NCBI GenBank assembly: GCA_022578605.1
Contig: MU394126.1
Coordinates: 124,001-188,000, forward strand
DNA length: 64,000 nucleotides
Direction: 5' to 3'
From: Camillea tinctor
Taxonomy: Eukaryota > Ascomycota > Sordariomycetes > Xylariales > Xylariaceae
This document shows positions 1 to 11,591 of this stretch, piece by piece. Numbering within the stretch: position 1 is the stretch's first letter; every line of letters begins with the position of its first letter. The notes under the pieces are model-generated. The model did no database searches. It was not told where the DNA came from and saw only the letters and a program-made list of their open reading frames with translations. Position numbers and translations under genes: made by a program.

Positions 1-369
1 CTAGGTTAATTTAGGAACATGTCTGCGAGCTAATTTGATCACTCTCCACTAGCCATGTCTAGGCCTTGATACTTGTCAGCTGGATGCTAGAACGAGAACG
101 AGAACGAAGTTTTGAGTAGTACTCATACATAACTACTCGACCATTCACACTCTTTTTCTCTCTTAACTTCTCATCATCATGGCTCACTGTAATTCTTTTC
201 TTATACCGAAGGCACGTTGGGCGGACCCACTCCACCACTCCTTATAAAAGGAGACCACCTCTCTCTCTCTCTCTTTCTCCTTTAGTTGTTCAATGTTCTA
301 CATCCATAGAGCCTGTATAACCTACTTCTCTGTAGCTCGTACTAGCAGTATACCTATCGTAGAGCCCTA
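1..369. other. Intergenic region upstream of the AIM6-like gene
   Basis: No coding sequence is recognised. The last 130 bases look like a promoter for the gene that starts at 370: a TATAAAA box followed by a CT-rich stretch (about 258-280) and a short leader. Confidence 0.6.
243..249 (+). promoter_or_regulatory. TATA box of the AIM6-like gene
   Basis: A perfect TATAAAA lies about 120 bases before the ATG at 370 and is followed by a pyrimidine-rich CT repeat, a common layout around fungal transcription starts. The transcription start itself is inferred, not seen. Confidence 0.45.
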
Positions 370-1665
370 ATGATGGCTCGGGATTCCGGCAATATGGGTC
401 GCAGTCCAACCGAATCGGCAGATAGCACCTTGCTAAGCAAGTTGTGGAACGGAGAACCAAAACATGACTATCTACCCGTGTATACTATGGACGGCAACGC
501 ATTTCTCCCGAAAGAAACCATGGGAAAATATACAGATAAGGACAGCGCTGCCAGGCCCTTGCGAAGAAAGCGGCGCTGGCAAGGTTATGGGATATGTAGT
601 GTTATCTGGGGTTTGGCCATTCTGTAAGTGCCCTCCTAGCGACACAACTACCCTTACCTCAGTCCCACTAACTTTGGTGTCAGAATTTCTATATCGCTCC
701 TCGGCCTCCTTCTCACCCTGGGGCGGGCATTATGGGGTCAAGAATACGACCCAGACAAAATATTCAGCAACTGGGGAAAACCAGGAACCGGGACGGAGGC
801 GTTGGCCTGGTATCCGACGGACTTCTTGCGAGATGTCATGCCGATCCCTTGTCATTCGCACAATGACTACTGGCGCAAAGTTCCTCTATTTTCTGCCCTG
901 CACGTAGGCTGTGTGGGAGTGGAAGCCGATGTGTGGCTCGTCGATGGCAAGCCCGGGCTATACGTAGGACATGACACTGCGGCATTACAGCCTAACCGCA
1001 CATTCCAATCCCTTTACGTCGATCCCCTCGTGGAATTATTACATCGGTCTAACCCACACACCGAGTTCTATAACGATACCCGCCGTGGTGTTTTCGACGC
1101 CGACCCTGATCAGACAGTCGTGTTGTTGGTAGACCTCAAGACGGATGGAGCGCAGACCTGGCCAGAAGTTCTGAAACAGCTGGAGCCACTTAGGTCAGGA
1201 AATTGGCTGTCGTATGTTGAAGACGGTGTCGTTCACATGCGTCAGGTTACCGTCGTCGGCACGGGAAATACACCATTCGATCTACTGACACAGAACACAA
1301 CCTACCGTGACGCATTTTTCGACGCACCGCTGGGAGATATGTGGGAAGACCCTGATGCTCCCACTCTCGACTTGCCACGACCATCCAACACGAGTTTTGA
1401 ATACAATGCGACAAATTCATTCTATGCCAGCACAAGTTTGAAAGACGCCGTGGGGCTTTTCTTTGCCGGCCTTAGCGAAGCACAGCTCAAAATCGTTCGA
1501 GGTCAAATAAAAGGGGCACACAGGAGAGGATTGAAAGTCAGATATTGGGACACACCAAGCTGGCCAATCGGCCTCAGAGATAAAATCTGGCATACGCTGA
1601 TGGAAGAGGGTGCTGACATGCTAAACGTAGACGATTTGAAGAGCGCTTCTGAGAAGAAGTGGTAG
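370..1665 (+). CDS. AIM6: AIM6-like membrane protein with PLC-like phosphodiesterase fold
   Basis: Two exons, 370-623 and 684-1665, with a 60-bp GTAAGT...CAG intron, encode 411 aa. The intron falls inside a single hydrophobic segment (about residues 73-98), which becomes continuous only when spliced; basic residues (RPLRRKRRW) precede it. The lumenal or external domain begins near residue 135 and carries the signature CHSHNDYWR (about 141-149), then GVEADVW and YVGHD, the pattern of the fungal Aim6 family, which resembles glycerophosphodiester phosphodiesterase / PI-PLC TIM barrels. In yeast the name comes from a mitochondrial inheritance screen; the biochemical activity is not established. 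His and Glu/Asp at the expected positions suggest an intact active site, but this is inference. The start at 370 is the first ATG of the frame; another ATG follows directly at codon 2. Confidence 0.85.
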
Positions 1666-2425
1666 CAGCTGTATAGGTTACATTGAAGCACAAACGAAGT
1701 GTTGAATTACATCAATATCGTTATACCCCTGGTTTATACCCATATCCATATTTTAAGGAGAGAATTGATTTTCCTGTTTACCTGTTCGCTTTTCCGTGTG
1801 TGAACATTGAACAAAGAACTAAATATAACATAATGGTTGGGGGGGACTAACCTGGCCTAGAGGAAATGAAGAAAAAATGCATAGTTGACCTAGAGGTTTG
1901 AATCTGAGTTAACGATTCAGAACCTGGGGAACAACCTCTATTTAATACCCGTGTCTATAACCTTAGGTACATGTAGTCTTATATACATAGTTAGTAGGTA
2001 TGCTAATAGCCCTATACCTTAGGTAGGTATTATTAATCGTATGCATTGCCCGTGACCTCGGATCAAGAAATACATAGTACATCTAAGTCCCAAGTTTCAA
2101 GTACCTAAGCATACTACTATACTACAACGTTGGGGATGCTAATGAAGGAGGCACCTAATAGAAGTTGAGTACCTACTACCTAACCTTAAAACCTCTCTGC
2201 ATTACGTCAGGCGGGGATGGTTAGAGCCAAGCTCTGTAACCCCACCATTTCTCTATGTAGGTTATGAGAATTAGGGTACCTGAGCACTAAGTTTACTTAA
2301 CCTACTAGTGCAATGCTTCTTTACTGTCGAGAACTTACTCACCTACAACTTTGAAGCACCTTAGCTCTCTTTCTATCTAATACCCACTGCATCGACAAAA
2401 GAAGAAGAGCAAAAAATAAATAAAT
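1666..2425. other. Intergenic region between AIM6-like and MAT2B-like genes
   Basis: No gene seen. It is AT-rich and carries many TACCTA/TAGGTA words (for example around 1965-2040 and 2155-2180). It must hold the AIM6 3' end and the promoter of the next gene. Confidence 0.6.
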
Positions 2426-3576
2426 ATGGCGGGGAAAACAGCTCTAGTCACCGGAGCCACTGGTCTGCTCGGCAGACAGGTTATGAGGGCTTTCGAGAGA
2501 AATGACTGGACTGTCAAGGGCACAGGCTTTTCCCGCGCCGACGGATCCATTGTTCTCAAGGTTGATCTCGGAAAGCCATCTGAGCTTGAAGCCTGTCTGG
2601 ATAATGTCAAGTTCGTTTGAAACCCTAACTTAGTCTTGGGAAACCGGTAGACTGACCCAGTCCTCAATACGCTAGGCCGCAGGTTGTTGTCCATTGTCAG
2701 TTAACTGCCGACTTTGCTGTTGAATACCTTGAAGGGAGTGAAGCTGACTCTGCCCTGTTAGGTGCTGCCAACCGATTTCCAGATAAATGCGATAAAGACC
2801 CCGAGGCCGCCCGTGCCTTGAATATTGAAGCTACTCGGAGCTTGGCTGCACTGTGTGCTGCGCGCGATATCCTCTTGATCTATATATCCACCGACTACGT
2901 CTTCCCGGGCAAACCTGGAGATGCACCTTACGCAGCGAACGCTACGCCGCAACCTACCAACCTATATGGCCAGACAAAATTGGATGGCGAACGGGCCGCC
3001 CTGGAGGAGTTTAAAAATGCCGGCAAGCAAGGGCTAGGCGTAGTGCTTCGTGTACCGGTGCTCTATGGCGACGCTGAGATGCCGTCGGAGAGCGCAGTGA
3101 ATACACTCATGGACAGCGTATGGAAAGCCCAGGAACCTGGTACCAAGATTCAGATGGATCATTGGGCACTCCGGTATCCGACCAATACGGAGGATGTAGG
3201 GCGTGTATGCCATGGTACGGCATCGCGAGCTCATTATCCCTTTCTCTCTTCTACCCACACATGACTAACTAGTCCTGCAGATGTTTCTGTCAAGTATTTA
3301 GGCGCCAGTGATCGCACGTTGCTGCCACAGACGCTGCAGTTCTCTTCTGAAGACAAGTTCACCAAGTATGAGATATGTAAACTTTTTGGCGAGATCATGG
3401 GCCTATCAATTGCAGCCATCGAGCCTAATACGGAAGGCAATGACCCGAACGCTGCGGTACAAAGACCTTACGATTGCCACCTCAGCACTCAAGAACTAAA
3501 GGACCTTGGAATCGATGTTTCAACTCAGGACTTTACGGGCTGGTGGAGATGGCAAGTTCGTGCGTTCAGGAAATGA
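2426..3576 (+). CDS. RmlD/MAT2B-like NAD(P)-binding protein (methionine adenosyltransferase regulatory subunit-like)
   Basis: Four exons (2426-2610, 2676-2695, 2762-3214, 3281-3576) give 317 aa. The N-terminus has the Rossmann motif VTGATGLLGRQV (about 8-19). Splicing restores VVVHCAANRFPDKC across exons 2 and 3, a hallmark of the extended SDR subgroup containing dTDP-4-dehydrorhamnose reductase and the MAT2B regulatory subunit of S-adenosylmethionine synthetase. YISTDYVFPG and the active-site type YGQTK (Y-x3-K) follow. Exon 2 is a 20-nt microexon. Donors are weak (GTTCGT, GTCAGT, GTACGG), but each join keeps frame and family sequence. The most likely role is NAD(P)-binding regulator of methionine adenosyltransferase or a related sugar-nucleotide reductase; sequence alone cannot separate these. 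Confidence 0.85.
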
Positions 3577-5251
3577 ACCATCTAAAAATATCATCTTTCA
3601 ATGAGCCCACACTTAGAGGGACTAAGGGAGGGGCTGTGTAGAGACTGCCCGTAACCAACCAACTCCTCGCTCGCATACGATACCAAAAACTTGTTTATTC
3701 TGATTCAAATTTATCAAGTGTAGGTTGCTGACCGAAAAAGAGAGTAAAAAAAGAAAATGAGGGTTATGAATATAATGTAATCTCGGATCTGGATTGAGAC
3801 CCTCTGAACGACAGTGAGGATTCTAACCTATATTATCCATTAAATGCCTAGCATCGATTTCCTCTACACCTTGAAACAGTCTCACGCAGATTACAATCCA
3901 GACCCTTATTCTCCTAGATGACAAAGGGGAGGGTCATTTAACCAAGTTTCGAAGTTATCAAACGCTGCGTTTGTTTGTCCAACACAGGCTGTACACATTC
4001 ACACCACAGGGCCGTTTCTCGGCGCGTCCACTCGCCCTATCGCTTTTTCAGCGTCCCTGAGAAATGGCACATTGCACGAATCATGCAAGCCGGGCTCGTA
4101 TGTCGAATTAAACTTAGACGGCTGGACTGACCTGACCGACTTTAGGTTGCCTTGTTGGATCTGGATGTTCCCGAACCCAAAGGAGTAAGCAGGCATTGGC
4201 TCGATCACCCGCTGGCCCAAGTAGCAGGTTCGCCTAGTGTGTATTACTTACAGGCGACCAGGGGTGATGGTTGTTGTATGTGGTGTTGTACCTGGGAATA
4301 GAGAAGAAAGACATGGCATCTAACAAGACAAGACACCCACCATTCACATTCAGCCTTGGTATTTCTATTAAACTAACCTAGAAAACAAATAGACGCTTTA
4401 CTCTGGGCACGCTAGTTAGTTCTACCTAGTTGGGCTCATTTTACCTGAGGACGGATATTTCCCCATATCTTCTGTACGTGCTACCGACAATGCGGGTTTT
4501 GCTTTTTCGTTCCTGGCAGTCTGGACCTGGACCAGCTTGACCACTGACGCAATGCGAGATCCCCTGCACATTTTACTGCGACATCTCGTTATTTTTTTTT
4601 TACTGCCCGTCATGCCAGCTAGCGAAACATATTCGACTATATTTACTCCACATGCCCAAGAAGGGACACGGCACACCAATATCCTTTAGATCCCCTTCCC
4701 CTTGCATGTGTACCGGATTTCACCAAGCCGCTGTCACCAATTTTCTTTTGTTTTTTCATCTTTTTTTCTTTACCCATTTCAACATCCCAACTAGATAGAG
4801 GTCCATGGGAGAGGAATAGAAAGAAGAAGAAAAAAGCACAGAACCGGATTTTTCGCATGGCGATCGCATTGTTAGAGACTCGATGACAACGCTGTTGGAT
4901 TTTGGTCTTTTACATATACACCATCAAAGACTTGCTGTACGATATAGCACAACTTGTTCTTGTTAATGAGCAGACCTTGATCTCTTCTTTTTTTTTTTTT
5001 TGGTGGCATCCTAGCGCGATTGTCCGTGCTGCGCTCGCTGCTATCGCCTCTATTACCTGTCGCGTCATCAATTTCAACCCTTTTCGATCTTCTGTGGGGA
5101 TCGCGCGAGATATCGTCTCCACTAGTACTGTTGAAGCACTTCGCCGGAGATCATTATCTACCTTCCCTCCCACCCTACAACCTATCTAAATAGTCCTTGT
5201 GACTTTGCTAGTAGCTTCCGGGCTGATCTCTTCCCAACCAACCCCCTGGCA
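3577..5251. other. Intergenic region before the RA-PH gene
   Basis: Several short reading frames are present on both strands (for example 4902-5189), but none shows a family motif, a convincing intron or a good start. T-rich runs occur at 4590-4600, 4755-4768 and 4988-5000. I treat it as the 3' flank of the MAT2B-like gene plus a long promoter/leader of the gene at 5252. Confidence 0.55.
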
Positions 5252-8227
5252 ATGGCGACAGGGTCTGAGGTAGTCGCTCTTTCGGCGGCTGGGGAGCGTC
5301 AACATGACCAGCCGGCTAAGTTCTCGAGGTATCGAAGTCTCAGAGGCAAAAGTGCATCTACAACCCCAAATACGGTGAACCCAATGTCACATAGCGACAG
5401 TCACGAGGTCTGTCAGCAACAAGATGCTACATCCGGAAACTCTATTGCTCGATCCATGTCTCGCTACCGCCGGCGGGCAAATAGCGTTGCGGCCAACGAT
5501 AATGCAACCCAGAATTTAAATTCCGATCCACCATCCAATGGTAATGGTGAGGTACCGCCCCCGGTGCCAGCTATACCACGCCCGTTAAGGACTATTGATC
5601 TTGGTGGACATCAACAAAACCAAGATGACGGCCCAGGGACGCCAGGGACGCCCCTCACTTCTCCGCGAACACATCCACGCCATACCGACTCGACATCGAA
5701 ACACCGTCGCAGGATGTCGGGCTTCCAGAACCGCCCCAGCACGGCAGTCGATGAAAACCAGCGAAGGGGAACAGCTGACCGAAACGAGCGGCCGGGGAGG
5801 CTTAATGAGGAGGAAGAGGCTGCGCGCCTGGAAGCGGAAACAGACCGCATGATCGCAGAGCAAAAGAAGAAAGACTTACAGAGGTTGGAGATACAACTGG
5901 CGAATAGCCCGAGAGCATCGGCTTTTTCGCACAAAACCAGGAGCCCGGTTATCGAGAAGTTCGTTCTCCTAGCGAAAGGTCGAAAATCTAAAGATGTGCT
6001 GTCGCCCGCAACTCCTACGTCGGGCGGCAATGATTGGAAGGCTCACGCGACTCACCCTGACCATGCGAAGGCTCATCCGACCGGAATTCAACCCGGCGGT
6101 AGGGGAATCGTGCCGCAAACTGATGCGCCGACCTCTGCAATCAACGCTGGAGATCGGGTAAGTCCCCCCTTGCTTTATAGTTTCGTATAAAGACGCACGG
6201 TGCTAACTCTGAGGTAGAACGTAACTGTCCGCTGCAGACATCACACCTTCAGTCTAGAGGTCACACCTGAAACTACCCCGATCGATATCTTGTCCCAAAC
6301 CGCCCAGCAGATGACTTATGACCTTGAGATCACCCCTGCCAATTGTGTAGTAGTTGAGGCATATGGTGCTCTAGGCCTCGAGCGTCGTCTTCGTCGCTAT
6401 GAGCGCATCCGAGATGTCATGAATTCTTGGGACCGGGATGCACAGAATCAATTGGTTGTTACGGTGTCTGAATCTGCCGAGGAGGACCATGATCTCGACG
6501 TCAGTGGCGTGCCGAGCGGAGAGGCGCCCCAGGGTGTCCAGCTGTATATGTATCACTCAAACCGCCCGGGGAAGTGGAATAAGAGGTGGATAACGCTTCT
6601 GCAGAATGGTCAGATCTTCTGCGCCAAGAAGCCGAATGCTCACACATCCGACAAGGACGCCACGAACCTATGTCGGTTGTCGGACTATGACATTTATACT
6701 CCCACCGATTCGCAGATGCGAAGACATCTCAAACCCCCCAAGCGTTATGCTTTCGCTATAAGAAGTCAGCAGAAGACCACAGTGTTCCTAAACACCGAGA
6801 ACTATGTTCATTATTTTTCGACCGAGGACCCTAAAGTGGCGGCAGAGTTCAAGGAGAAGGTTCAGGGGTGGCGCAGTTGGTACCTGCTCGACCGACGACC
6901 GGAGGCTAGAAGGACGCGTAAAGTCTCCATCCCAAAGACAGAAGAAGCGCCTCCCCAGATCACTTCAGCCAAACATACACCCAAGAAGCCATCCAGCGTC
7001 GCTGCAGTCGATGGACACCAAACCCGGGTCTCAGTCGATGAGTCGCCATATTCCATAGGCCAGTTCGAACCACTACTAGACATGAAGCGCTTCGACAAAC
7101 GGTTATCTCAGTTTGGCAAGGACGCTGCACCAGGCGGGACAGATACTTCGGCCATGCCCAAAGGCAGCACTACATCACGTTCTAGCCGCCCTTCTAAGGA
7201 GGGTAAGCCCAACCTCAGCCTGAAGCTGGTCGATACCATTAAGTCAGCAAGCGAGGACGCTTTCACCGGAGGTGGCCTCCTCGGGGAGGGTTACGAAGAG
7301 CGCAAACAGGCGCAGGCAGAAGCAGAAAGGATGGGAGGCGGATCGAGGGGGGACGCGGCATTCACGGACGGCCCATCGCTGCTAAACAAGCAATCCGCCC
7401 CGGCATCGCCCATCCAGAAGCCCGAGTCGCCCTCCTGGTTCCCCTCTGCGATCGAGCACTCCGCCAAGCAGCGCAGCACCTCGTCCTCCTCGCGGCCCAG
7501 CACCTCCGCCGGCGCCATGCCCACGCGTCGCCAATCCCTCAGCTCGCGCCCGCCTCCACCCCCGCTCCCCGCATCGTCCCTCATCAACGGCGCTGGCAAC
7601 AACAACAATCGCCCCGCCACGCAGCACGGGCACCCGCACCCGCTCAGCTCGCAGCCCATCCGCCGCGGCGACCGCTCCAAGCCCCTCATCGACCTCACCC
7701 CCACGTTCCAGGAGCCGCCCCAGTGGTCTAAGGAGGGCAAGGGTCATGGGGTTAAAGCCCCCGAGGGCATGGCCCACCTCGTGGACCTCATCAGCGTCGG
7801 CGGCGCGCCCGGAAAGCACCTCGAGGTGCCCTCGCGCAGCGCCATTCTGCGCCGTCCGGGCACGTCGTCGCAGGGGAGTAGCAGCGCGACGCTCGCGCGC
7901 ACGCGGAGTAAGAGTGCCGGGGCGCCGCCGCCCTTGAAAGGGGCAGCGGGAGCGGGCGAGCCGCCGGTGCCGCCGGTGCCAGGGAGGCTGATTGATGGGG
8001 CGGGGGGGAATGAGGAGAGAGGGCGGGTGAGGGGGAGGGAAGGAAGGGCGAATATGAACGGGGGGAGTGTTCCTGCTTCGAATACTACGGCGCGGGAGAG
8101 AGAGAGGGAGAGGGAGAGGGCGAAGTCGAAAGCGAGGGAGCGAGAACAACGGGAACGGGAGTACCGCGAGCGAGAGAGGGCTTATAACAGGGTGCCCGGG
8201 AGAACCGGGACGTTGAAGACGGTGTGA
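5252..8227 (+). CDS. Large Ras-association / PH domain protein
   Basis: Two exons, 5252-6157 and 6218-8227 (60-bp intron, GTAAGT donor, GCTAAC branch-like site, TAG acceptor), encode 971 aa. Residues 1-302 are Ser/Pro/Asn-rich and disordered, with a charged helical stretch at about 190-225 (EEEEAARLEAETDRMIAEQ). The second exon starts at once with a ubiquitin-like RA-type region (about 303-385: VRCRHHTFSLEVTPETTP). Then comes a PH domain (about 407-525) with the core GKWNKRWITLLQNGQIF and the closing helix tryptophans WRSWYLL. The rest is low complexity: proline runs and a final Arg/Glu-rich tail (about 930-971). The RA-PH order resembles MRL-family adaptors that couple Ras-type GTPases to membranes and actin. 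A signalling adaptor at the plasma membrane or growing tip is inferred. Confidence 0.8.
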
Positions 8228-9596
8228 AAAAAAGAAAAAAAAAGGTCATGATCGGACTTTTCGGGGTGCTCGTTGTCTGACGACACGCGGCGTTGACGTT
8301 GGCTGCTCGGACTTGGGATGATCTGATTCGGTACCAGAGCTATGCCATCCCATCCCATCCCATCTCACCCAACCCAACCCAAATCCTTCCCACACATCTC
8401 CTTTCTTATTATTAACACTACTTCCTTATCCCGCCCCCCTCGCTTCTTCTTGTTCCCCATTATACATATATACCCAATTTTGCCCGGTTTGGTCTGATTT
8501 GATTGATTCATTTTTTTTCTTTTCTTTTCTTGCATATAAGCTACTTAACCAATTGGTTTTTTGTTTATCGTTTTTTATTTCTTTTTCTTCGTTTCGCTTT
8601 CTGTCTCATCCTCTTTTATGAAAAGGTGTGGCTACTTTTACATTTTATATATAACATTACAGACCGTCATCGATTTTTCTTTCTTTCTACACTGTTCCTC
8701 TTTTTCTTTTTTCTTATCAACGTTATTTGTCATTACCCACCACACTTCCTTTTCTGTTATATATGGATACTTACTGGTAGTATTCCATATCTATTACCTT
8801 TTTTTTTTTAGCCCCGCCTTGTGTTGGCGAGGTAGAGCAGGTCATAGCGAGAGATAGGTACGGAAAACGGGGACAAGAAAAGAGAAAAAGTGTAGGCAAA
8901 AAAAAAGTATATACGAAGTTACGGATGACAAGATTGAAGTTTTACACATACATACACACAATATAATCCAAAAGCGAAACTGAGTGAGGAATTGTCTGGA
9001 AAAAAAAGGATTTAAAAACAAAAAATTAATATATATCAGGAGTTCCGAAGAGTATACGTGTTGCTGAATTGTTTTCATTTATTGTTGTACTGTAACCAAA
9101 AGGCAGTAGTCAGTAGGAATGGAAAAGAAGCGTCAAGCCTAGTACTAGTAAAAATCTTTGTTTATGTACAGAGGATATCTAGATACTCTGTGATGTAATT
9201 GTGATCTAGGTTAATACATATTCATATACTAAGGTAAGTGCTGAAGACAATCCTCAACGTATGAAAGACTTATCCTGAGTACTTGGTCTTATGATTAGGT
9301 TCACCAGCATCTTTGCAACTACAGCACTCGGTTTCTGCCACGAGACATGTTAGAATCCGAACTTGAAATGAACAATCTCAGAGCTTGCGTACCTACTGTT
9401 TAACGCCGCGGATAAATCAATATTATACAGCAGTTTATAATCATAACCTGAAACTGATGCCTCATTCTTACGTCTACCACCCAGGCACATTACATTACCT
9501 ACACTACCAAGGTCAGGGGGGACATCTTGGTTACCATCCTCGTAATGTGGTATTAATCTCGAGAGAGCAGTCAAAGCCGTGCAAGACTACGACTAC
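8228..9596. other. Intergenic region after the RA-PH gene
   Basis: No gene supported. 8340-8390 has a short CCCATCCCAT/AACCC repeat and 8500-8820 is very T-rich, so its long frames rich in Phe/Leu are compositional. Between 9350 and 9596 there may be decayed upstream sequence of the DUF6594-type frame, but I could not find an in-frame exon. Confidence 0.55.
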
Positions 9597-10103
9597 ATGA
9601 TCAAGAGTAGCCAGCAGCGGCGAGACCCCTTCCTTGTGACGGGCGAGCGCACGATCGACTCGTACGTGATGCGCTCAATAATGGGCGATATGCCCCTCCA
9701 CAACGGCAGCAATCCTGACTTTGGGATACCTATACCAGTAGACGGCCCGTGGGAGCACGACAGCCAGCCGATTGGGGGCACGCGCGGCAACAGGGTGGCC
9801 AAGTCGTGGGCGAGCGGGTTCAAGGACCGGCTGCTGATTGCCGGAGTGGCAGCCTTCTTCCTCATCGCGCCCATGTGGATCATGGTCCTGCACAACACAC
9901 TGTACACGAGCCTCGTGGGGACGACGGCGTTCGTTGTTGCGTTCGGCGTCGCCATGGCGTGTCGCCTGGATAACCCCAAAGAGGTCATGTCCGGGACAGC
10001 GGCGTATGCCGCGGTCCTGGTTGTGTTTGTGGGGTTGGCGGTTCCAACGGCAAGCGGGAGACAGATGATGATGAGGAGGAGGATGAAGAGGATGAGCAAA
10101 TAG
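9597..10103 (+). CDS. DUF6594-type membrane protein, C-terminal part only (fragment or unresolved 5' exons)
   Basis: The frame from the ATG at 9597 (168 aa) matches the C-terminal half of the fungal DUF6594 membrane family: MIKSSQQRRDPFLVTGERTI, then FKDRLLIAGVAAFFLIAPMW, then LVGTTAFVVAFGVAMA, and finally AAYAAVLVVFVGLAVP, which gives three membrane segments. Full-length members have a long N-terminal cytoplasmic region, and I see none upstream; the frame is closed by a stop at 9543-9545. Either 5' exons are missed or this is a truncated remnant. It ends 62 bp before a MITE. Base composition of the frame is more GC-rich than its flanks, so decay, if any, is recent. Confidence 0.55.
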   Translation: MIKSSQQRRDPFLVTGERTIDSYVMRSIMGDMPLHNGSNPDFGIPIPVDGPWEHDSQPIGGTRGNRVAKSWASGFKDRLLIAGVAAFFLIAPMWIMVLHNTLYTSLVGTTAFVVAFGVAMACRLDNPKEVMSGTAAYAAVLVVFVGLAVPTASGRQMMMRRRMKRMSK

Positions 10104-10165
10104 AAAAAGGAGACTACCTACTAGGTAGGTAGATCCATACACACCCGACATTGCTTAGATGGGTA

Positions 10166-10470
10166 CAGTCAGCTTCCGCTATAACGATTATGTCACGTAA
10201 CGATATCGCGCTAAGACGATGTTTTTCGCTGCACACACTAAATTGTGTATGTATAGTATGATATCCTTAGTCCTATGATATATCGTAATACTAATGGTCT
10301 TTTTTTTTTTGCTTTAAACATGGTAGAAACAGGTGAGCTAAAGTACGTACTTTTTGGATCAAGTAGGGTGTACTAGGTTTCCATACAAAATCTAATATCG
10401 CCTCTAACGATACTCGCTTCATAACGATACATATGGTGTGCAAACCCGCATCGTTATAAGAACTTGACTG
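10166..10470. mobile_element. Non-autonomous Tc1/mariner (pogo)-like MITE with TA target duplication
   Basis: The left end reads CAGTCAGCTTCCGCTATAAC and the reverse complement of the right end reads CAGTCAAGTTCTTATAACGA. With one gap these pair over about 22 bases. Both ends abut TA (10164-10165 and 10471-10472), as in Tc1/mariner insertions. Further in, both arms carry copies of the word (T)AACGAT(A), typical of subterminal motifs. The 305-bp element has no coding capacity, so it would depend on a transposase elsewhere. Family assignment is from end sequence and TSD only. Confidence 0.7.
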
Positions 10471-10889
10471 TATCCGTGTGTTAATCTATGGTGCATACGG
10501 GTTATTAAGGGGGCTTGCTAGGATCTACAAGCCTTAATATGGACATTGTATAAAATACATTAACTTAGATGAGAGCTATCTAGCTTTAATGCTAGATCCC
10601 GATACACAATCCCGTTCGAGCTATAATACTTAAGTATCCTATCATCGTTCTCTGAAGGGGTTTTACAATCCCACCCCCTTTCCATCCTATCCCTCTAGGT
10701 TCACAGCAGGTCCTAGGTCAAAAACTTGCTTTGAGAATAAGACCTATTCTTCGTGGCGCATGTTGGCGTAATAAGGCATAATATGTTTTACCCCTTAAAG
10801 CCTCACATGGAAAGATTCCATATCTCTTGCTACATGAGGAGGTACTCAGGTCTAAGGTGGAGGGTTTCTACTACATCCGCTCTCACTCA

Positions 10890-10907
10890 CCCCCCCCCCC
10901 CCCCCCC
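10890..10907. repeat. Poly-C tract (C18)
   Basis: A homopolymer of 18 C, likely length-variable. Confidence 0.9.
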
Positions 10908-11591
10908 TATTCCCGCTTTCTCTGTGTGGTGGAAACCCCAAGTCCTTTCAAGCCCCTTCAAGCCATTATGTCTCTCCTGATACATAATAGGGCAATAACT
11001 CCAAGTGGGTGTTTTCATATCCTTTGCAGAATAATCATCGCTCCCCAGACTAGCCCTATCAGACCTGCGCGGTATAGTTTCCACGATCTTGCCGAATGTA
11101 CTATCCACATTGCGGAGAGAGATAAGACTGCGGGAGCTTCATCAATTGATCTCGTTTAGTGAACCACTGGATAACGGTGAGGTGAAAGTATGTAGGTTAT
11201 GTGGGGGAGCTCATGCGGGTCTTGCCGTGAACTACGGAGTATGTTCTCGCTTGAAACCGTATTCCCATTCCATTGGTGTGTGCATCCGATGTAGATGTGT
11301 GACCTAGTTGAAGCTATCTGCAATCCGCCTAAAGAAAGAACGTGGGAAGGGTATTTTTTTCTTCATTAATGGCTATTCTCTAGGACCTAGCTATCCACCA
11401 TCCTGAAAACGAGGAATTTTTCTTTCTTCTGCAGGTAATTCATCCACCTTCGTTCTACCTACCCTACATGAACCTCTTTATATCGTAGGCAAACGTTGTC
11501 TCATCAACATATATTTTTTTCAACACAATATCATTGTATTTGTGCTTTCTAAAAAGAAAAGGAAAGAGAAAAATTAAACCAAAAATCCCCT

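Larger units (their letters stand above)
10104..11591. other. Intergenic region holding a MITE and a poly-C tract
   Basis: Contains the TA-flanked inverted-repeat element 10166-10470 and an 18-base C run at 10890-10907. The remaining short frames have no recognisable product. The right end is the 3' flank of the FPP synthase gene. Confidence 0.6.

Noticed and set aside
7382..8149. 255-codon minus-strand frame opposite the RA-PH gene
   Set aside because: Arg/Pro-rich product caused by GC-rich codons on the other strand; no motif, and the plus strand is clearly coding.
8503..8857. Two overlapping plus-strand frames rich in Phe/Leu that look like membrane proteins
   Set aside because: Very T-rich DNA gives Phe/Leu by composition; no charged loops, intron or homology pattern.
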